64,000 nucleotides of DNA from Sphingobium limneticum (GCF_008710155.1 NZ_VYPZ01000002.1:372001-436000); one strand, 5' to 3'; shown: positions 8,465 through 17,766, counted from the stretch's first letter. Notes: generated by a model not told the origin, from the sequence alone. Numbers and translations are program-made.

Positions 8465-9628
8465 TTAAGCGGCAGCCTTCACGGTCGCATAGGCCCAGTC
8501 GAGCCAGGGACCGAGCGCTTCGATATCCGCCGTTTCGACGGTCGCGCCGCACCAGATGCGCAGGCCGGCCGGGGCATCGCGATAGCCCGCGACGTCATAG
8601 GCGGCGCCTTCCTTTTCGAGAAGGGCGGCGAAGGCCTTGATAAAGGCTTCGTCGGCGCCTTCGACGGTCAGGCAGACGCTGGTCTTCGACCGCGACGCCT
8701 CATCGACGGCGAGATGGCCGAGCCAATCCCGCTCCGCGACGATCTTGCCCAGCGCAGCCGCATTGGCATCGCTGCGCGCGATCAGGCCGGCCGAACCGCC
8801 CAGCGACTTGCCCCATTCCAGCGCGAAGATCGCGTCTTCCACGGCAAGCATGGACGGCGTGTTGATGGTTTCGCCCTTGAACACGCCTTCGGCCAGCTTG
8901 CCCTTCGCCATCAGGCGAAACACCTTGGGCAGCGGCCAGGCGGGGGTGTGGGTTTCGAGGCGTTCGACGGCGCGCGGGCCGAGGATCAGCACGCCATGGC
9001 CACCCTCACCGCCCAGCACCTTCTGCCAGGAGAAGGTGGCGACGTCGATCTTCGCCCAGTCGATGTCATAGGCGAACACCGCGCTGGTCGCGTCGGCGAA
9101 GGTCAGGCCTTCGCGGTCGGCCGGAATCCAGTCGGCGTTCGGCACGCGCACGCCCGACGTGGTGCCGTTCCAGGTGAACAGCACGTCGGTGCTGAAATCT
9201 ACCGTCGAAAGGTCGGGCAGCTGGCCATAGTCGGCGCGGATGACGGTGGGGTCGAGCTTGAGCTGCTTGGCAGCGTCCGTCACCCAGCCTTCGCCGAAGC
9301 TTTCCCAGGCCAGCGTCGTCACCGGACGCGCGCCCAGCATGGTCCACATCGCCATTTCGAACGCGCCGGTGTCGGAACCGGGGACGATGCCGATGCGGTG
9401 GGTGTCGGGCAGGTTCAGCAGCTCACGCATCAGGTCGATGCTGTAAGCAAGACGGGTCTTGCCGATCTTGGCGCGGTGCGAACGGCCGAGCGACTCAGTG
9501 GCCAGCTTGGCGGCATCCCAGCCCGGAGGCTTGGCGCAGGGACCGGAAGAGAAAAAGGGGCGGGCCGGACGGCTGGCGGGCTTTACAGCAGGCGCAATGG
9601 TGGCGTCGACGGCAGTCAAATCAGTCAT
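8465..9628 (-). CDS. serC: Phosphoserine transaminase
   Basis: PLP enzyme that converts 3-phosphohydroxypyruvate and glutamate to phosphoserine and 2-oxoglutarate. The 387-residue protein carries the PLP-lysine motif FSWQKVLGGEGGHG, the phosphate-cup GSDTGAFE, and FTWNGTTSGVRVP, all typical of the alphaproteobacterial SerC form. AAGGAGAA precedes the ATG at 9628. It is the promoter-proximal gene of the serine block and is followed by serA after a 128-bp gap that holds a REP-like hairpin. Confidence 0.95.
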   Translation of the reverse strand: MTDLTAVDATIAPAVKPASRPARPFFSSGPCAKPPGWDAAKLATESLGRSHRAKIGKTRLAYSIDLMRELLNLPDTHRIGIVPGSDTGAFEMAMWTMLGARPVTTLAWESFGEGWVTDAAKQLKLDPTVIRADYGQLPDLSTVDFSTDVLFTWNGTTSGVRVPNADWIPADREGLTFADATSAVFAYDIDWAKIDVATFSWQKVLGGEGGHGVLILGPRAVERLETHTPAWPLPKVFRLMAKGKLAEGVFKGETINTPSMLAVEDAIFALEWGKSLGGSAGLIARSDANAAALGKIVAERDWLGHLAVDEASRSKTSVCLTVEGADEAFIKAFAALLEKEGAAYDVAGYRDAPAGLRIWCGATVETADIEALGPWLDWAYATVKAAA

Positions 9629-9770
9629 GTAATGCTTCTCCTTACAGAGAGCTGCGCGGCGTTGGGACCGCGTGGCCCGTCGGCCGCACTAATGTCGCCG
9701 AAAAAAGAGTCAAGCCGTTTGTCGAAATGCGACGAGCCGCATCGCCGGTTAACTTTCGTAAAGATTCGGG

Positions 9771-10478
9771 ATGGTAAACATCCGATTCATGGAAGAGCGG
9801 GTGACAGAAACTGGACTTCTGCGCGGCGCGGCTCTGGCCGTCGCCTGTGCGATCATGCTGAGCGCCTGTAGCGGCGATCTGGTCCCGCGCGGGCGCGTGG
9901 CAAGCGCGCCCAAACCGCCGCCGCCCGTCCGCGCGCCGGCGCAACCCGCCATGGAAACGCGGCAATGTTTCGCCAAACTCCAGTCGCAGGCGGTGGCCTT
10001 CACCCCCCTTCCCGACCGGAATTTCGGCGGCGGATGCAGCGCGGTAAACAGCGTCAAACTGATCGACATCGGCGTGCCGACGACCGGCATCGGCGCGATC
10101 ACCTGCAACCTCGCCGCCAATTTCGCGGCCTGGGCGAAGTTTGGCGTACAACCCGCCGCGCGCGTCATCTTCGGCGCGGAGATCGAGAAGATCGAGACGT
10201 TCGGCACCTATAATTGCCGCCCGATCGCGGGCAGCGGCAAGCTGTCCGAACATGCGCACAGCAACGCGATCGACGTATCCGCCTTCGTCCTGTCCGACGG
10301 CCGGCGAATCAGTATCCAAAAGGATTGGGACGGCGACCGCCAAACGCGCCAGTTCCTGAAAATCGTCCACGCCAGCGCCTGCAAGCGGTTCAACACCGTG
10401 CTCAGCCCCGACTATAATGCGGCCCATCGCGACCATTTCCATTTCGACATGGGCGGGCGTGGAGGGTTTTGCCGCTAA
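9771..10478 (+). CDS. Extensin-like C-terminal domain lipoprotein
   Basis: A 235-residue secreted protein with an N-terminal hydrophobic segment ending in the lipobox LSAC, a proline-rich linker (KPPPPVRAPAQP), and a C-terminal extensin-like domain with HAHSNAIDVSAF and HRDHFHFDM. The two His/Asp clusters look like a zinc site of the peptidase-like fold shared with VanY/DacB-type domains, so a cell-wall role is plausible but unproven. The ATG at 9771 is used; ATG at 9789 is an equally good start because neither has a clear ribosome site. Confidence 0.8.
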   Translation: MVNIRFMEERVTETGLLRGAALAVACAIMLSACSGDLVPRGRVASAPKPPPPVRAPAQPAMETRQCFAKLQSQAVAFTPLPDRNFGGGCSAVNSVKLIDIGVPTTGIGAITCNLAANFAAWAKFGVQPAARVIFGAEIEKIETFGTYNCRPIAGSGKLSEHAHSNAIDVSAFVLSDGRRISIQKDWDGDRQTRQFLKIVHASACKRFNTVLSPDYNAAHRDHFHFDMGGRGGFCR

Positions 10479-10485
10479 TTCATTT

Positions 10486-10553
10486 CGTCATTGCGAGCGC
10501 AGCGAAGCAATCTATCGCACCACATGGATTGCTTCGCTGCGCTCGCAATGACG
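10486..10553. repeat. Perfect 27-bp inverted repeat (second REP-like family)
   Basis: Bases 10486-10512 and 10527-10553 are exact reverse complements with a 14-base loop (arm begins CGTCATTGCGAGCGCAGCGA). It differs in sequence from the repeats at 8364 and 6603, so it is another dispersed family. It lies just after the extensin-like gene stop and before the LOG gene. Confidence 0.8.
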
Positions 10554-10622
10554 GGGCGTTCCTATCAATTTCCCGCCAATCCAGACTTGGTTTTGTCACC
10601 GCCCGACACTAAGTTGGTGCAA

Positions 10623-11495
10623 ATGACGAAAAAAGAAATCGAAGAACGCAAATTCCGCCCGGCCCGCGAAGAGGCCCATGACGCCAAGAAACAGCTTGGC
10701 ACCCCCCAGACGCAGAGCGCCGCCTATAAGCTGGCCTATCAGGATACCGAATTCCTGCTGCGTGACGATCTGCGCCCGGTGCGGTTCCAGCTGGAACTGC
10801 TGAAACCGCAATTGCTGATGGACGAGGCGCAGATCGAATCGACCTTCGTTTTCTATGGCTCCGCGCGCATCCCCGAGCCCGATCAGGTGCAGGCGCGGAT
10901 CGACGCGGCAACCACGCCCGAACAGAAGCGCATCGCCGAAAATCTGGGCGCCAAGGCCCGCTATTATGACGAAGCGCGCAAGCTGGCACGGATTTCGGCC
11001 CAATATCCCGTCAATGCGGAGGGCGGCCGCCACTTCGTGGTCTGCTCGGGCGGTGGCCCGTCGATCATGGAAGCGGCCAATCGGGGCGCGCAGGATGTCG
11101 GCCAGACCACCATCGGCATGAACATCGTCCTGCCGCATGAGCAGGCGCCCAACCCCTATGTCACGCCGGAGCTGAGTTTCCAGTTCCACTATTTCGCGCT
11201 GCGCAAGATGCACTTCCTGCTGCGCGCCCGCGCGCTCGCCGTCTTCCCCGGTGGGTTCGGCACGTTCGACGAAATGTTCGAGCTGCTGACGCTGATCCAG
11301 ACCGGCAAGATGAAGCCGATCCCGATCCTGCTGTTCGGCAAGGATTTCTGGACCCGCGTCATCGATTTCGAGGCGCTGGCGGACGAAGGCGTGATTTCGC
11401 ACAGCGACCTCAATCTTCTGACCTGGGTCGAAAGCGCGCAAGAGGCGTGGGACGCGGTGCAGGCATTCTATCAAGACAGTCAGGCCGCCGGCTGA
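10623..11495 (+). CDS. LOG-family (TIGR00730) Rossmann-fold protein
   Basis: A 290-residue protein of the 'Lonely Guy' family, whose characterised members hydrolyse nucleoside 5'-monophosphates to release the base (cytokinin-activating phosphoribohydrolase). The key signature PGGFGTFDEMFE is intact, and GGGPSIMEAANRGA is the nucleotide-phosphate loop. It is longer than the roughly 190-residue core because of an N-terminal helical extension, a layout seen in many proteobacteria. The ATG at 10623 was chosen because upstream codons run into the inverted repeat. The substrate in this organism is unknown. Confidence 0.85.
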   Translation: MTKKEIEERKFRPAREEAHDAKKQLGTPQTQSAAYKLAYQDTEFLLRDDLRPVRFQLELLKPQLLMDEAQIESTFVFYGSARIPEPDQVQARIDAATTPEQKRIAENLGAKARYYDEARKLARISAQYPVNAEGGRHFVVCSGGGPSIMEAANRGAQDVGQTTIGMNIVLPHEQAPNPYVTPELSFQFHYFALRKMHFLLRARALAVFPGGFGTFDEMFELLTLIQTGKMKPIPILLFGKDFWTRVIDFEALADEGVISHSDLNLLTWVESAQEAWDAVQAFYQDSQAAG

Positions 11496-11569
11496 TCCGA
11501 CCAGCCGAGCCGAAAAACGGACGGGCGGCACGCCATGACTTTGGCGACGTCACCTGTCCGTGCCATCCC

Positions 11570-11586
11570 TGATCTTCAGAAGATCA
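11570..11586. promoter_or_regulatory. Palindrome overlapping the leader of the DUF3617 gene
   Basis: TGATCTTC-A-GAAGATCA is a 17-base palindrome ending 11 bases before the ATG at 11598 and abutting the GAGGAG ribosome site. It could be an operator or an RNA hairpin that limits initiation. No second copy was noticed. Confidence 0.35.
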
Positions 11587-11597
11587 GAGGAGATGGC

Positions 11598-12086
11598 ATG
11601 AACTGGACCAAGCGCGCTATATTATCGGCCATGGCCTGCGGGTTGATCGCGGCGGCGCCCGGTTCCAGCGACCTGTCGAAACTGACGATATTGCGCGATG
11701 TGAAGCCGGGCCTGTGGACGCACAGCTTCACCACCATCCCCAAAAACCCGGCAGCACCCGACCGGCAGGAACGCGCCTGCATTTCCGCCGCGCAATTGCA
11801 GGCGATGATCCGGGAATCGCTCGCGGCCGGGCCGAGCGAACAAATATGTCCGATCAGCGTGGGGTTCGATTCGTTCAGCAAGGCGAGCTTCACCCTGAAC
11901 TGCCCGGCGATCCGTATCCCCGAACTGGGCGTCACGGCCCCGGCCGCCAGCATGCCCGGCGAGATCGTGCGCAGCGGGCGGGAAGAACATTGGGTCGTGT
12001 CGGTCAAGACCCCCGCCGTGCCCGGCAAGGTGCCCGCCGCGACATGGCGCCACGACTATCGGCGGCTGGGCGATTGCCCCAAGTGA
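11598..12086 (+). CDS. DUF3617-type exported protein
   Basis: A 162-residue protein with a short N-terminal signal segment, two cysteine pairs spread as in DUF3617 proteins (ERACIS, EQICPIS, LNCPA, LGDCPK) and the family-typical start of the mature domain, VKPGLWTH. The function of this family is unknown; location is probably periplasmic. GAGGAG precedes the ATG at 11598. It stands alone between the LOG gene and the nucleotidase-dapD pair. Confidence 0.7.
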   Translation: MNWTKRAILSAMACGLIAAAPGSSDLSKLTILRDVKPGLWTHSFTTIPKNPAAPDRQERACISAAQLQAMIRESLAAGPSEQICPISVGFDSFSKASFTLNCPAIRIPELGVTAPAASMPGEIVRSGREEHWVVSVKTPAVPGKVPAATWRHDYRRLGDCPK

Positions 12087-12127
12087 GCGGACTTGCCCTG
12101 AACCGCTGACCGCTTTAGGGCGCGGCC

Positions 12128-12799
12128 ATGCTCGGTGACCTCGCCCATGTCGACACCTGGATCTTCGATCTGGACAATACGCTCTATCCGGCGAAGGCGG
12201 ACCTGTTCGCGCTGATCGACGTGAAGATGGGCGAGTATATCCAGGGGTTGCTTGGCTGCGACCCGGTGATCGCGCGGCAGACGCAGAAGCGCTATTTCAT
12301 GGAGCAGGGCACGACGCTGTCGGGCCTGATGCACCATCATGGCATCGAACCGCACGCATTCCTGGACTATGTCCACGATATCTCGATGGACCGGCTGGAA
12401 GTGGATGCGGCGTTGAACGCCCATATCGCCGCCCTGCCCGGCCGCCGCCTGATCTTCACCAATGGCGACGCCGCCTATGCCGGCCGTGTGCTGGAAAAGC
12501 TGGGCCTGGCGCAGGCGTTCGAGCTGATCCACGACATCCATGCCTGCCAATATATCCCCAAGCCCGATCCATCGGGCTATGCGGAATTGTGCCGGGTCCA
12601 TGCCATCGATCCGACCCGCGCCGCCTTTTTCGAGGATATGGCCCGCAACCTCAAGCCCGCCAAGGCGATCGGCATGACCACCATCTGGGTCAATAATGGC
12701 TCCGAAGCGGGCAATCACGACCATCATCCCGATTTCATCGATTATGAAACCGACCATCTGACGCCATTTCTGGCGAAAATCATTGGGGAAGCAGCATGA
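12128..12799 (+). CDS. Pyrimidine 5'-nucleotidase (HAD family)
   Basis: A 223-residue HAD phosphatase. Motif I is FDLDNTLYP with both aspartates, motif II is IFTNGD, the lysine of motif III lies in KPDPSGY, and motif IV is FEDMARNL. This pattern is that of the pyrimidine 5'-nucleotidase/SDT1-like group that dephosphorylates UMP/CMP. The stop overlaps the dapD ATG (ATGA), so the two are translationally coupled, although no metabolic link is obvious. Confidence 0.88.
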   Translation: MLGDLAHVDTWIFDLDNTLYPAKADLFALIDVKMGEYIQGLLGCDPVIARQTQKRYFMEQGTTLSGLMHHHGIEPHAFLDYVHDISMDRLEVDAALNAHIAALPGRRLIFTNGDAAYAGRVLEKLGLAQAFELIHDIHACQYIPKPDPSGYAELCRVHAIDPTRAAFFEDMARNLKPAKAIGMTTIWVNNGSEAGNHDHHPDFIDYETDHLTPFLAKIIGEAA

Positions 12800-13635
12800 G
12801 CCAAGACCTGATCACCACCATCGACGCCGCATGGGAAGACCGCGCCAACGTCAATCTCCAGACGCAGGGCGATGTGCGGTCGGCCGTCAATCAGGCGCTG
12901 GCCCTGCTCGACAAGGGCGAACTGCGCGTGGCGCAGCCGACCGAAGCCGGCTGGCAGGTCAACCAGTGGGCGAAGAAGGCCGTGCTGCTCAGCTTCCGCC
13001 TGAACGACAATGTGCTGATCGACAATGGGCCGGGCGCGGGCCATTGGTGGGACAAGGTGCCGAGCAAGTTCGCCGGCTGGGACGAGGCCGCCTTCCGCGC
13101 CGCCGGTTTCCGCGCCGTGCCGGGCAGCTTCGCCCGCGCCGGCAGCCACATCGCCAAGAACGTCATCCTGATGCCCAGCTTCGTCAATATCGGCGCGTTC
13201 GTCGATGAAGGCACGATGGTCGACACCTGGGTGACGGTCGGCAGCTGCGCCCAGATCGGCAAGAATGTCCATCTGTCGGGCGGCGTCGGCATCGGCGGCG
13301 TGCTGGAACCGCTGCAGGCCGACCCCGTCATCATCGAGGATGACTGCTTCATCGGCGCCCGGTCCGAAGTCGTGGAAGGCGTGCGCATCGGCAAGGGTTC
13401 GGTCCTGTCGATGGGCGTGTTCATCGGCATGTCGACCAAGATCGTCGATCGCGCCACCGGCGAAGTCTTCATCGGCGAAGTCCCGCCCTATTCGGTCGTC
13501 GTCCCCGGTTCGCTGCCCGGCAAGCCCCTGCCCGACGGCACGCCCGGCCCCAGCCTCTATTGCGCCGTGATCGTCAAGCGCGTGGACGCGCAGACGCGGT
13601 CGAAGACCGGCATCAACGAGCTGCTGCGCGATTGA
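12796..13635 (+). CDS. dapD: 2,3,4,5-tetrahydropyridine-2,6-dicarboxylate N-succinyltransferase
   Basis: Succinyl-CoA-dependent step of the diaminopimelate/lysine pathway. The 279-residue protein has an N-terminal helical domain and a left-handed beta-helix of hexapeptide repeats (for example [20 protein letters not shown] and [18 protein letters not shown]). The conserved [16 protein letters not shown] segment is present. Length equals the family norm. It starts within the stop codon of the nucleotidase gene. Confidence 0.95.
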   Translation: MSQDLITTIDAAWEDRANVNLQTQGDVRSAVNQALALLDKGELRVAQPTEAGWQVNQWAKKAVLLSFRLNDNVLIDNGPGAGHWWDKVPSKFAGWDEAAFRAAGFRAVPGSFARAGSHIAKNVILMPSFVNIGAFVDEGTMVDTWVTVGSCAQIGKNVHLSGGVGIGGVLEPLQADPVIIEDDCFIGARSEVVEGVRIGKGSVLSMGVFIGMSTKIVDRATGEVFIGEVPPYSVVVPGSLPGKPLPDGTPGPSLYCAVIVKRVDAQTRSKTGINELLRD

Positions 13636-13725
13636 TCGCAGTCCGGCGGGGTGGCCTGGCGCCACCTCGCTGACACTATCGCACGGACGAGACGGTTCTG
13701 GGCCGGCGGCAGCGTCCTTGCGGAT

Positions 13726-14448
13726 ATGACGGTCCTGCCCAATCGCCTGCTCATCGTTGACGATGACGCCACCCAGATCGGCCAGTTGGCCGATAATTTC
13801 GCCCGCTACGGCCTGCATGTCACCGGCGCCGCCTCTGCCCTCCAGATGCGCGAGCGGCTGGAGCAAGAGGATTATGCGCTGGTGGTGCTCGACCCCACCG
13901 TCGCGCCGGGTCAGGGCACCGCGCTGCTGCGCGAACTGGCGATCGAGCGCCGCCTGCCGGTGATCGTCCACAGCGCCGCCTGTGGCGATGCGGACCGGAT
14001 CGCCGCGCTGGAAATGGGCGCCGAAGATTGCCTGAGCAAACCGGCCAATCCGCGCGAACTGCTTGCCCGCATCCGGGCCGCCCTGCGCGGCCGCGCGGGA
14101 TCGGCGCGGGAAGTGCAGGCACCCGCCGCCCGCAGCGTCGCATCGTTCGAGGGCTGGCGCGTGGACATGACCACCGGGCAGCTGTTCAACCCGGTCGGCA
14201 TGGCCGTCGCCCTGTCGGACGGCGAATTTCAACTGCTGCGGGCCTTCATCGAACATCCGCGCCAGGTGCTGGACCGCACCCGCCTGCTCGACCGCGTCTA
14301 TGGCGCGACCAGCGACCATTATGATCGCTCGATCGACGTGCAGCTATGCCGGTTGCGGCGAAAGCTGTCGGCCTGCGGCCTTAAAGGCCCGGTCATCCGC
14401 ACGATCCGCAACGAAGGCTATATGTTCGTCCACAGCGTCACCCACTAA
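13726..14448 (+). CDS. OmpR/PhoB-family response regulator (orphan)
   Basis: A 240-residue regulator with receiver domain (acidic pair in LLIVDDDA, phospho-acceptor Asp in VVLDPTVAPGQG, Ser in VIVHSA, Lys in LSKPANP) and C-terminal winged helix (GEFQLLRAFIEHPRQVL ... DVQLCRLRRKL ... IRTIRNEGYMF). The ATG at 13726 fits the domain start; the frame before it looks non-coding. No histidine kinase lies next to it, so its partner and targets are unknown. It is convergent with the DUF2891 gene, 4 bases apart. Confidence 0.85.
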   Translation: MTVLPNRLLIVDDDATQIGQLADNFARYGLHVTGAASALQMRERLEQEDYALVVLDPTVAPGQGTALLRELAIERRLPVIVHSAACGDADRIAALEMGAEDCLSKPANPRELLARIRAALRGRAGSAREVQAPAARSVASFEGWRVDMTTGQLFNPVGMAVALSDGEFQLLRAFIEHPRQVLDRTRLLDRVYGATSDHYDRSIDVQLCRLRRKLSACGLKGPVIRTIRNEGYMFVHSVTH

Positions 14449-14452
14449 GCGA

Positions 14453-15442
14453 TCATTCCAGCGCCAGCAGGGCGAAGGTGGCGAGCCAATGTTCGCCCAT
14501 ATAGTCGCCCGCGACATGGGGCAGGCTGGCATCGATATGGACGCGCGCGGCCCGCTCCGCCAGATCGGCGACCGGATCGCCGGTCCCTAGTGCGGCGGCG
14601 ATCCCGCGCCAGCACCAGGCGCGGCTGAGGTTCAGGCCGTCGAGATGCGCGATCTTGCCATCGCTGCGATCCGATACGGTGGCGGGCGTGAACAGCGTCA
14701 CCGGTTCGCCCGCCGACAGATGCGGCAGGAAGGCGTGGAACCAGTCGGCAAAGTCCGCGCGATCCAGCAGACGGCTCATCAGCAGCGCCTCGCACAAGGC
14801 GGGCGAGAGAAATTCGTCGCCGCCCGGCTCCCACGCCTGACAGGCGCGGTCCTGCCCGAACCAGCCGATCGCCCTGTCGCGGATCAGCGCCACCAGCGCG
14901 GGATCGCGCGCCTCCGCCCAACCCAGCGTCAGGATCAGCGCGAAGGCGATGTTGAAATGGGTGCCGACGCGCAGCGGATAGGTCAATTTGGGCAGGAAAG
15001 CATGGAAGCGCTCTGCGAACGCGTCGGCCAGCGGCGCGAAGGCATCGGCCCAGGGCGCGTCATGCAACGCCAGTTCCTGATGCAGCGCCAGCGCCCAGGC
15101 CCAGCCATAGGGCCGTTCGAACCCGGTGCTGAGCGGCCGATGCAGATAGGCCAGTTCGCCCGCCACCTTGTCCGGCACCAGCATTGCGTCGCCCCGCGCC
15201 CGGATCGCATCCCCCTGCGCCAGCGTCGGGAAAAGGCGCTTCAGGCGCATCACCTGCCACCAGCCATGGACGCAGCTATGCCAGTCGAAACTGCCGTGGA
15301 AGATCGGATGATGGTCCTGCGGCGGCCGGGCATCCTGCGGCCCGGCCATCACCAGGTCCATCTTGTAGGGATATTGCCGCCCCAGATGCGACAGGGTCAG
15401 CGTGGCGAAATTTTCGCCAATCTCTTGCGTCAGAAGCGTCAT
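14453..15442 (-). CDS. DUF2891 family protein
   Basis: A 329-residue, probably soluble protein of the DUF2891 family. Recognisable elements are IFHGSFDWHSCVHGWW near the N terminus, FERPYGWAWALALHQEL in the middle and GDYMGEHWLATFALL at the end; the repeated Trp/His pattern suggests an alpha/alpha-toroid fold like those of glycoside-processing enzymes, but no activity is established. Its ATG at 15442 overlaps the stop of the DUF979 gene (ATGA), placing it last in the LOV-DUF969-DUF979-DUF2891 operon. Confidence 0.8.
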   Translation of the reverse strand: MTLLTQEIGENFATLTLSHLGRQYPYKMDLVMAGPQDARPPQDHHPIFHGSFDWHSCVHGWWQVMRLKRLFPTLAQGDAIRARGDAMLVPDKVAGELAYLHRPLSTGFERPYGWAWALALHQELALHDAPWADAFAPLADAFAERFHAFLPKLTYPLRVGTHFNIAFALILTLGWAEARDPALVALIRDRAIGWFGQDRACQAWEPGGDEFLSPALCEALLMSRLLDRADFADWFHAFLPHLSAGEPVTLFTPATVSDRSDGKIAHLDGLNLSRAWCWRGIAAALGTGDPVADLAERAARVHIDASLPHVAGDYMGEHWLATFALLALE

Positions 15443-16374
15443 CGAAAGGCCAGCCAGTAGATAAGAGCGATGTTGACGATCAGCAGCGGCAGTGCGGTGC
15501 CGACCTGCCGCTTGATCACGCCATGCTTGTCCTTGAGTTCGAGCAGGGCGGCGGGGACGAGGTTGAAATTGGCGGCCATGGGGGTCATCAGCGTGCCGCA
15601 GAAGCCCGCCAGCATGCCGATGGCGCACACCACCGCCGGATCGCCATGATAGGTGCGGATGAGCAAGGGCACGCCGATCGCCGCCGTCATTACCGGGAAG
15701 GCGGCAAAGGCATTGCCCATGATCATGGTGAAGAGCGCCATGCCGAGGGCATAGGCGATCACCGCGCCAAGCAGGCTGCCCTGCGGGATCGCCTGTTGCA
15801 CGATACCGCCCACCACATCGCCCACGCCGGCCAGCGCGAAGACCGCACCCAGGCTGGCCAGCATCTGCGGCAGGATCGCCGCCCAGCCGATACAGTCCAT
15901 CAGCCGCCGCCCCTGCTGCAACGGCACCAGCGCCCCGGCGCGCAGCCACAGGCATCCGGCCGTCATCGCGATCAGCACCCCCAGCGCCAGCGCGATCAGC
16001 GTCGCCTGCTTGGCATCGAACCAGTCCGGCGCGGCCTTGAACAGGAAGGTGCCGGCTAGCGCCGTCACCGGGATGACGAGCGCGATAACGAAGAGGCGAT
16101 TGCCGAAGCGATCAGCGCGCGCCTGCCGCTGCTCCGGCGGCACCACGCCATCGCCCCGGCCAAGGCCCAGCGCGCCAAGTGCGATCAATCCCAGCACCAG
16201 CACGCCATTGCCAAGATCGCCCAGCCTGTCGCCCGCCCACATGGAGGTCGCGAGCAAGGCCCAGAAGGCGGCGGTCGTCCAGCGACGGGGATTATCCCGA
16301 TCGCGCGCGCCCAGCAGGGCGAAGGCGGCAAACACCGCGCCGGCCAGCGCATAGACCCAGTGCAGCGTGATCAT
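15439..16374 (-). CDS. DUF979 membrane permease subunit
   Basis: A 311-residue integral membrane protein with about ten hydrophobic segments, matching DUF979. It contains the conserved FTMIMGNAFAAFPVMTAAIG and FCGTLMTPMAANFNLVPAALLE stretches. DUF969/DUF979 pairs have been proposed from gene neighbourhoods to form a 5-oxoproline (pyroglutamate) transporter; that is an inference, not shown by this sequence. The ATG at 16374 overlaps the DUF969 stop by one base (TGATG), indicating strict coupling of the two subunits. Confidence 0.85.
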   Translation of the reverse strand: MITLHWVYALAGAVFAAFALLGARDRDNPRRWTTAAFWALLATSMWAGDRLGDLGNGVLVLGLIALGALGLGRGDGVVPPEQRQARADRFGNRLFVIALVIPVTALAGTFLFKAAPDWFDAKQATLIALALGVLIAMTAGCLWLRAGALVPLQQGRRLMDCIGWAAILPQMLASLGAVFALAGVGDVVGGIVQQAIPQGSLLGAVIAYALGMALFTMIMGNAFAAFPVMTAAIGVPLLIRTYHGDPAVVCAIGMLAGFCGTLMTPMAANFNLVPAALLELKDKHGVIKRQVGTALPLLIVNIALIYWLAFR

Positions 16375-17045
16375 CACTGCCCCTCCGCGCGCCGACGCGT
16401 CAGCCGCCTGTCCAGCCGCCACAGGCGGAATCCGTGGATCAGCAGCGCCGCGATCGCGGTCGGGATCGCCCAGACCGACAGCTGCAACGGCTCCAGATCG
16501 ATGCCATATTGTTCCAGCAGTCCCTTGATCAGCAGGATGGAGCCGATGGCGAGGAAGATATCTTCGCCGAAGAAAAGTCCGATATTGTCGGTCGCCGCTG
16601 CCCAGGCCTTGATCTCCTCGCGCTCCGCATCGTCCAGATCGCCCGCCTGACGCTCGGCCGCCGCTTCGGCAATCGGCGCGACCAGCGGGCGGACCGTCTG
16701 GGGATGGCCGGCAACGGAGGTCAGGCCGACGGCGGCCAGCATCTGCCGCAGGATCAGATAGAAGGTCAGGAAACGACCGACCGTCGCCCCGCGCATCTTC
16801 GCGATCAGGCCGCGCGCCCGCTCCTGCAACCCGTTCGCTTCCAGCAGGCCGACGACCGGCAGCACGATCCAGATGATGCTGACATAACGGGCATCGTTGA
16901 ACGCCTTGCCGAAGGCGGCGAGGATCGCCAGCGGGTCCAGCCCCGCCGCAAGGCCCGTGACGATCGCGGAAGCCAGGATCACCAGCAACGGATGGAAGCG
17001 CAGCAGGAAGCCCGCCACGATGATGGCGATGCCGAGCAGAACCAT
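16374..17045 (-). CDS. DUF969 membrane permease subunit
   Basis: A 223-residue membrane protein with about five to six hydrophobic segments, the standard partner of DUF979. The segment TSVAGHPQTVRPLVAPIAEAA and the following NIGLFFGEDIFLAIGSIL are typical. It probably forms one half of a two-subunit permease in the inner membrane. GGAGG lies about 9 bases before the ATG at 17045. It follows the LOV-HTH gene by only 22 bases on the same strand, so the photoreceptor and the permease very likely share a transcript. Confidence 0.85.
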   Translation of the reverse strand: MVLLGIAIIVAGFLLRFHPLLVILASAIVTGLAAGLDPLAILAAFGKAFNDARYVSIIWIVLPVVGLLEANGLQERARGLIAKMRGATVGRFLTFYLILRQMLAAVGLTSVAGHPQTVRPLVAPIAEAAAERQAGDLDDAEREEIKAWAAATDNIGLFFGEDIFLAIGSILLIKGLLEQYGIDLEPLQLSVWAIPTAIAALLIHGFRLWRLDRRLTRRRAEGQ

Positions 17046-17067
17046 CAGCCGCGCCTCCGCTTCATGC

Positions 17068-17658
17068 TCACAGCCCCGCTTCGATGGCCAGGCGAATGGC
17101 GTCGGCCGCCGTGCGCGCGCCCAGCGCCCGCAGCATCGCGGCGCGGTGCATCTTCACCGTCCGTTCGGTAAGGCCCAGGTCAAAGGCGATCTGCTTGTTG
17201 AGCTGCCCCTCCGCCATGCCGGTCAGCACGGCGCGCTGACGATCGGTGAGCGTCGCGATCAGCGCCGTGGCCTCATCCCTGCGCGGCACGCCTGCATCCT
17301 CGACCGCCACCTGCGACCCCAGATACCAGTCGAGCGCACCATCGGCGCCGAAGATCGGCGCGATCATCACCGCGTTGCGAAAGCCCGTCCCATCCTTGCG
17401 ATAGTTGAACAGTTCGACCAGCACCGGCCGCTGCGCCTTCAGCGCGCCGCGGATCGTGTCGATCGCGGCACCCTCGGTATCCGCACCCGACAGGAAACGG
17501 CAATTGCGCCCGATCACCTCATCCTGCGCATAGCCGGTCAGCGCGACGAAGGCGTCGTTGCAGGCGACGATCGGATTGTCGGGCAGGCGCGGATTGGTGA
17601 CGACGGCCGCGACGGCGCTGTCGGCAATCATGGCGACGGTCATTGCGGGCAGGGACAT
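17068..17658 (-). CDS. Short LOV-HTH blue-light transcription regulator (EL222-like)
   Basis: A 196-residue protein with an N-terminal LOV photosensor and a C-terminal LuxR/NarL-type helix-turn-helix. The flavin-adduct motif GRNCRFLSG is intact with the photoactive Cys at residue 53, along with NYRKDGTGFRN (residues 85-95, flavin-contacting Asn) and the conserved Gln116 in GSQ. The HTH (residues 137-196) carries LNKQIAFDLGLTERTVKMHR. The layout matches EL222 of Erythrobacter, in which light frees the HTH to dimerise on DNA. The protein is shorter than EL222 at the N terminus. ATG at 17658 is used; ATG at 17643 is possible. It heads an operon with DUF969-DUF979-DUF2891. Confidence 0.9.
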   Translation of the reverse strand: MSLPAMTVAMIADSAVAAVVTNPRLPDNPIVACNDAFVALTGYAQDEVIGRNCRFLSGADTEGAAIDTIRGALKAQRPVLVELFNYRKDGTGFRNAVMIAPIFGADGALDWYLGSQVAVEDAGVPRRDEATALIATLTDRQRAVLTGMAEGQLNKQIAFDLGLTERTVKMHRAAMLRALGARTAADAIRLAIEAGL

Positions 17659-17766
17659 GAAAAACAGGCACTCGACAGGAAAACGGGGGCAACGCCAGCG
17701 CGCTGCCCCCCGTCATGGTGCCCAATTCACCCCCCGACCGCAAGGCAAGGGAATGATTTCAAAAGG

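Noticed and set aside
12742..14319. A 525-codon minus-strand frame opposite dapD and the OmpR-type regulator
   Set aside because: Both plus-strand genes carry clear family motifs; the opposite frame has none.
14453..15955. Longer form of the DUF2891 protein reaching to 15955
   Set aside because: The extra 171 codons overlap the DUF979 gene in another frame; the ATGA overlap at 15439-15442 is the natural start.
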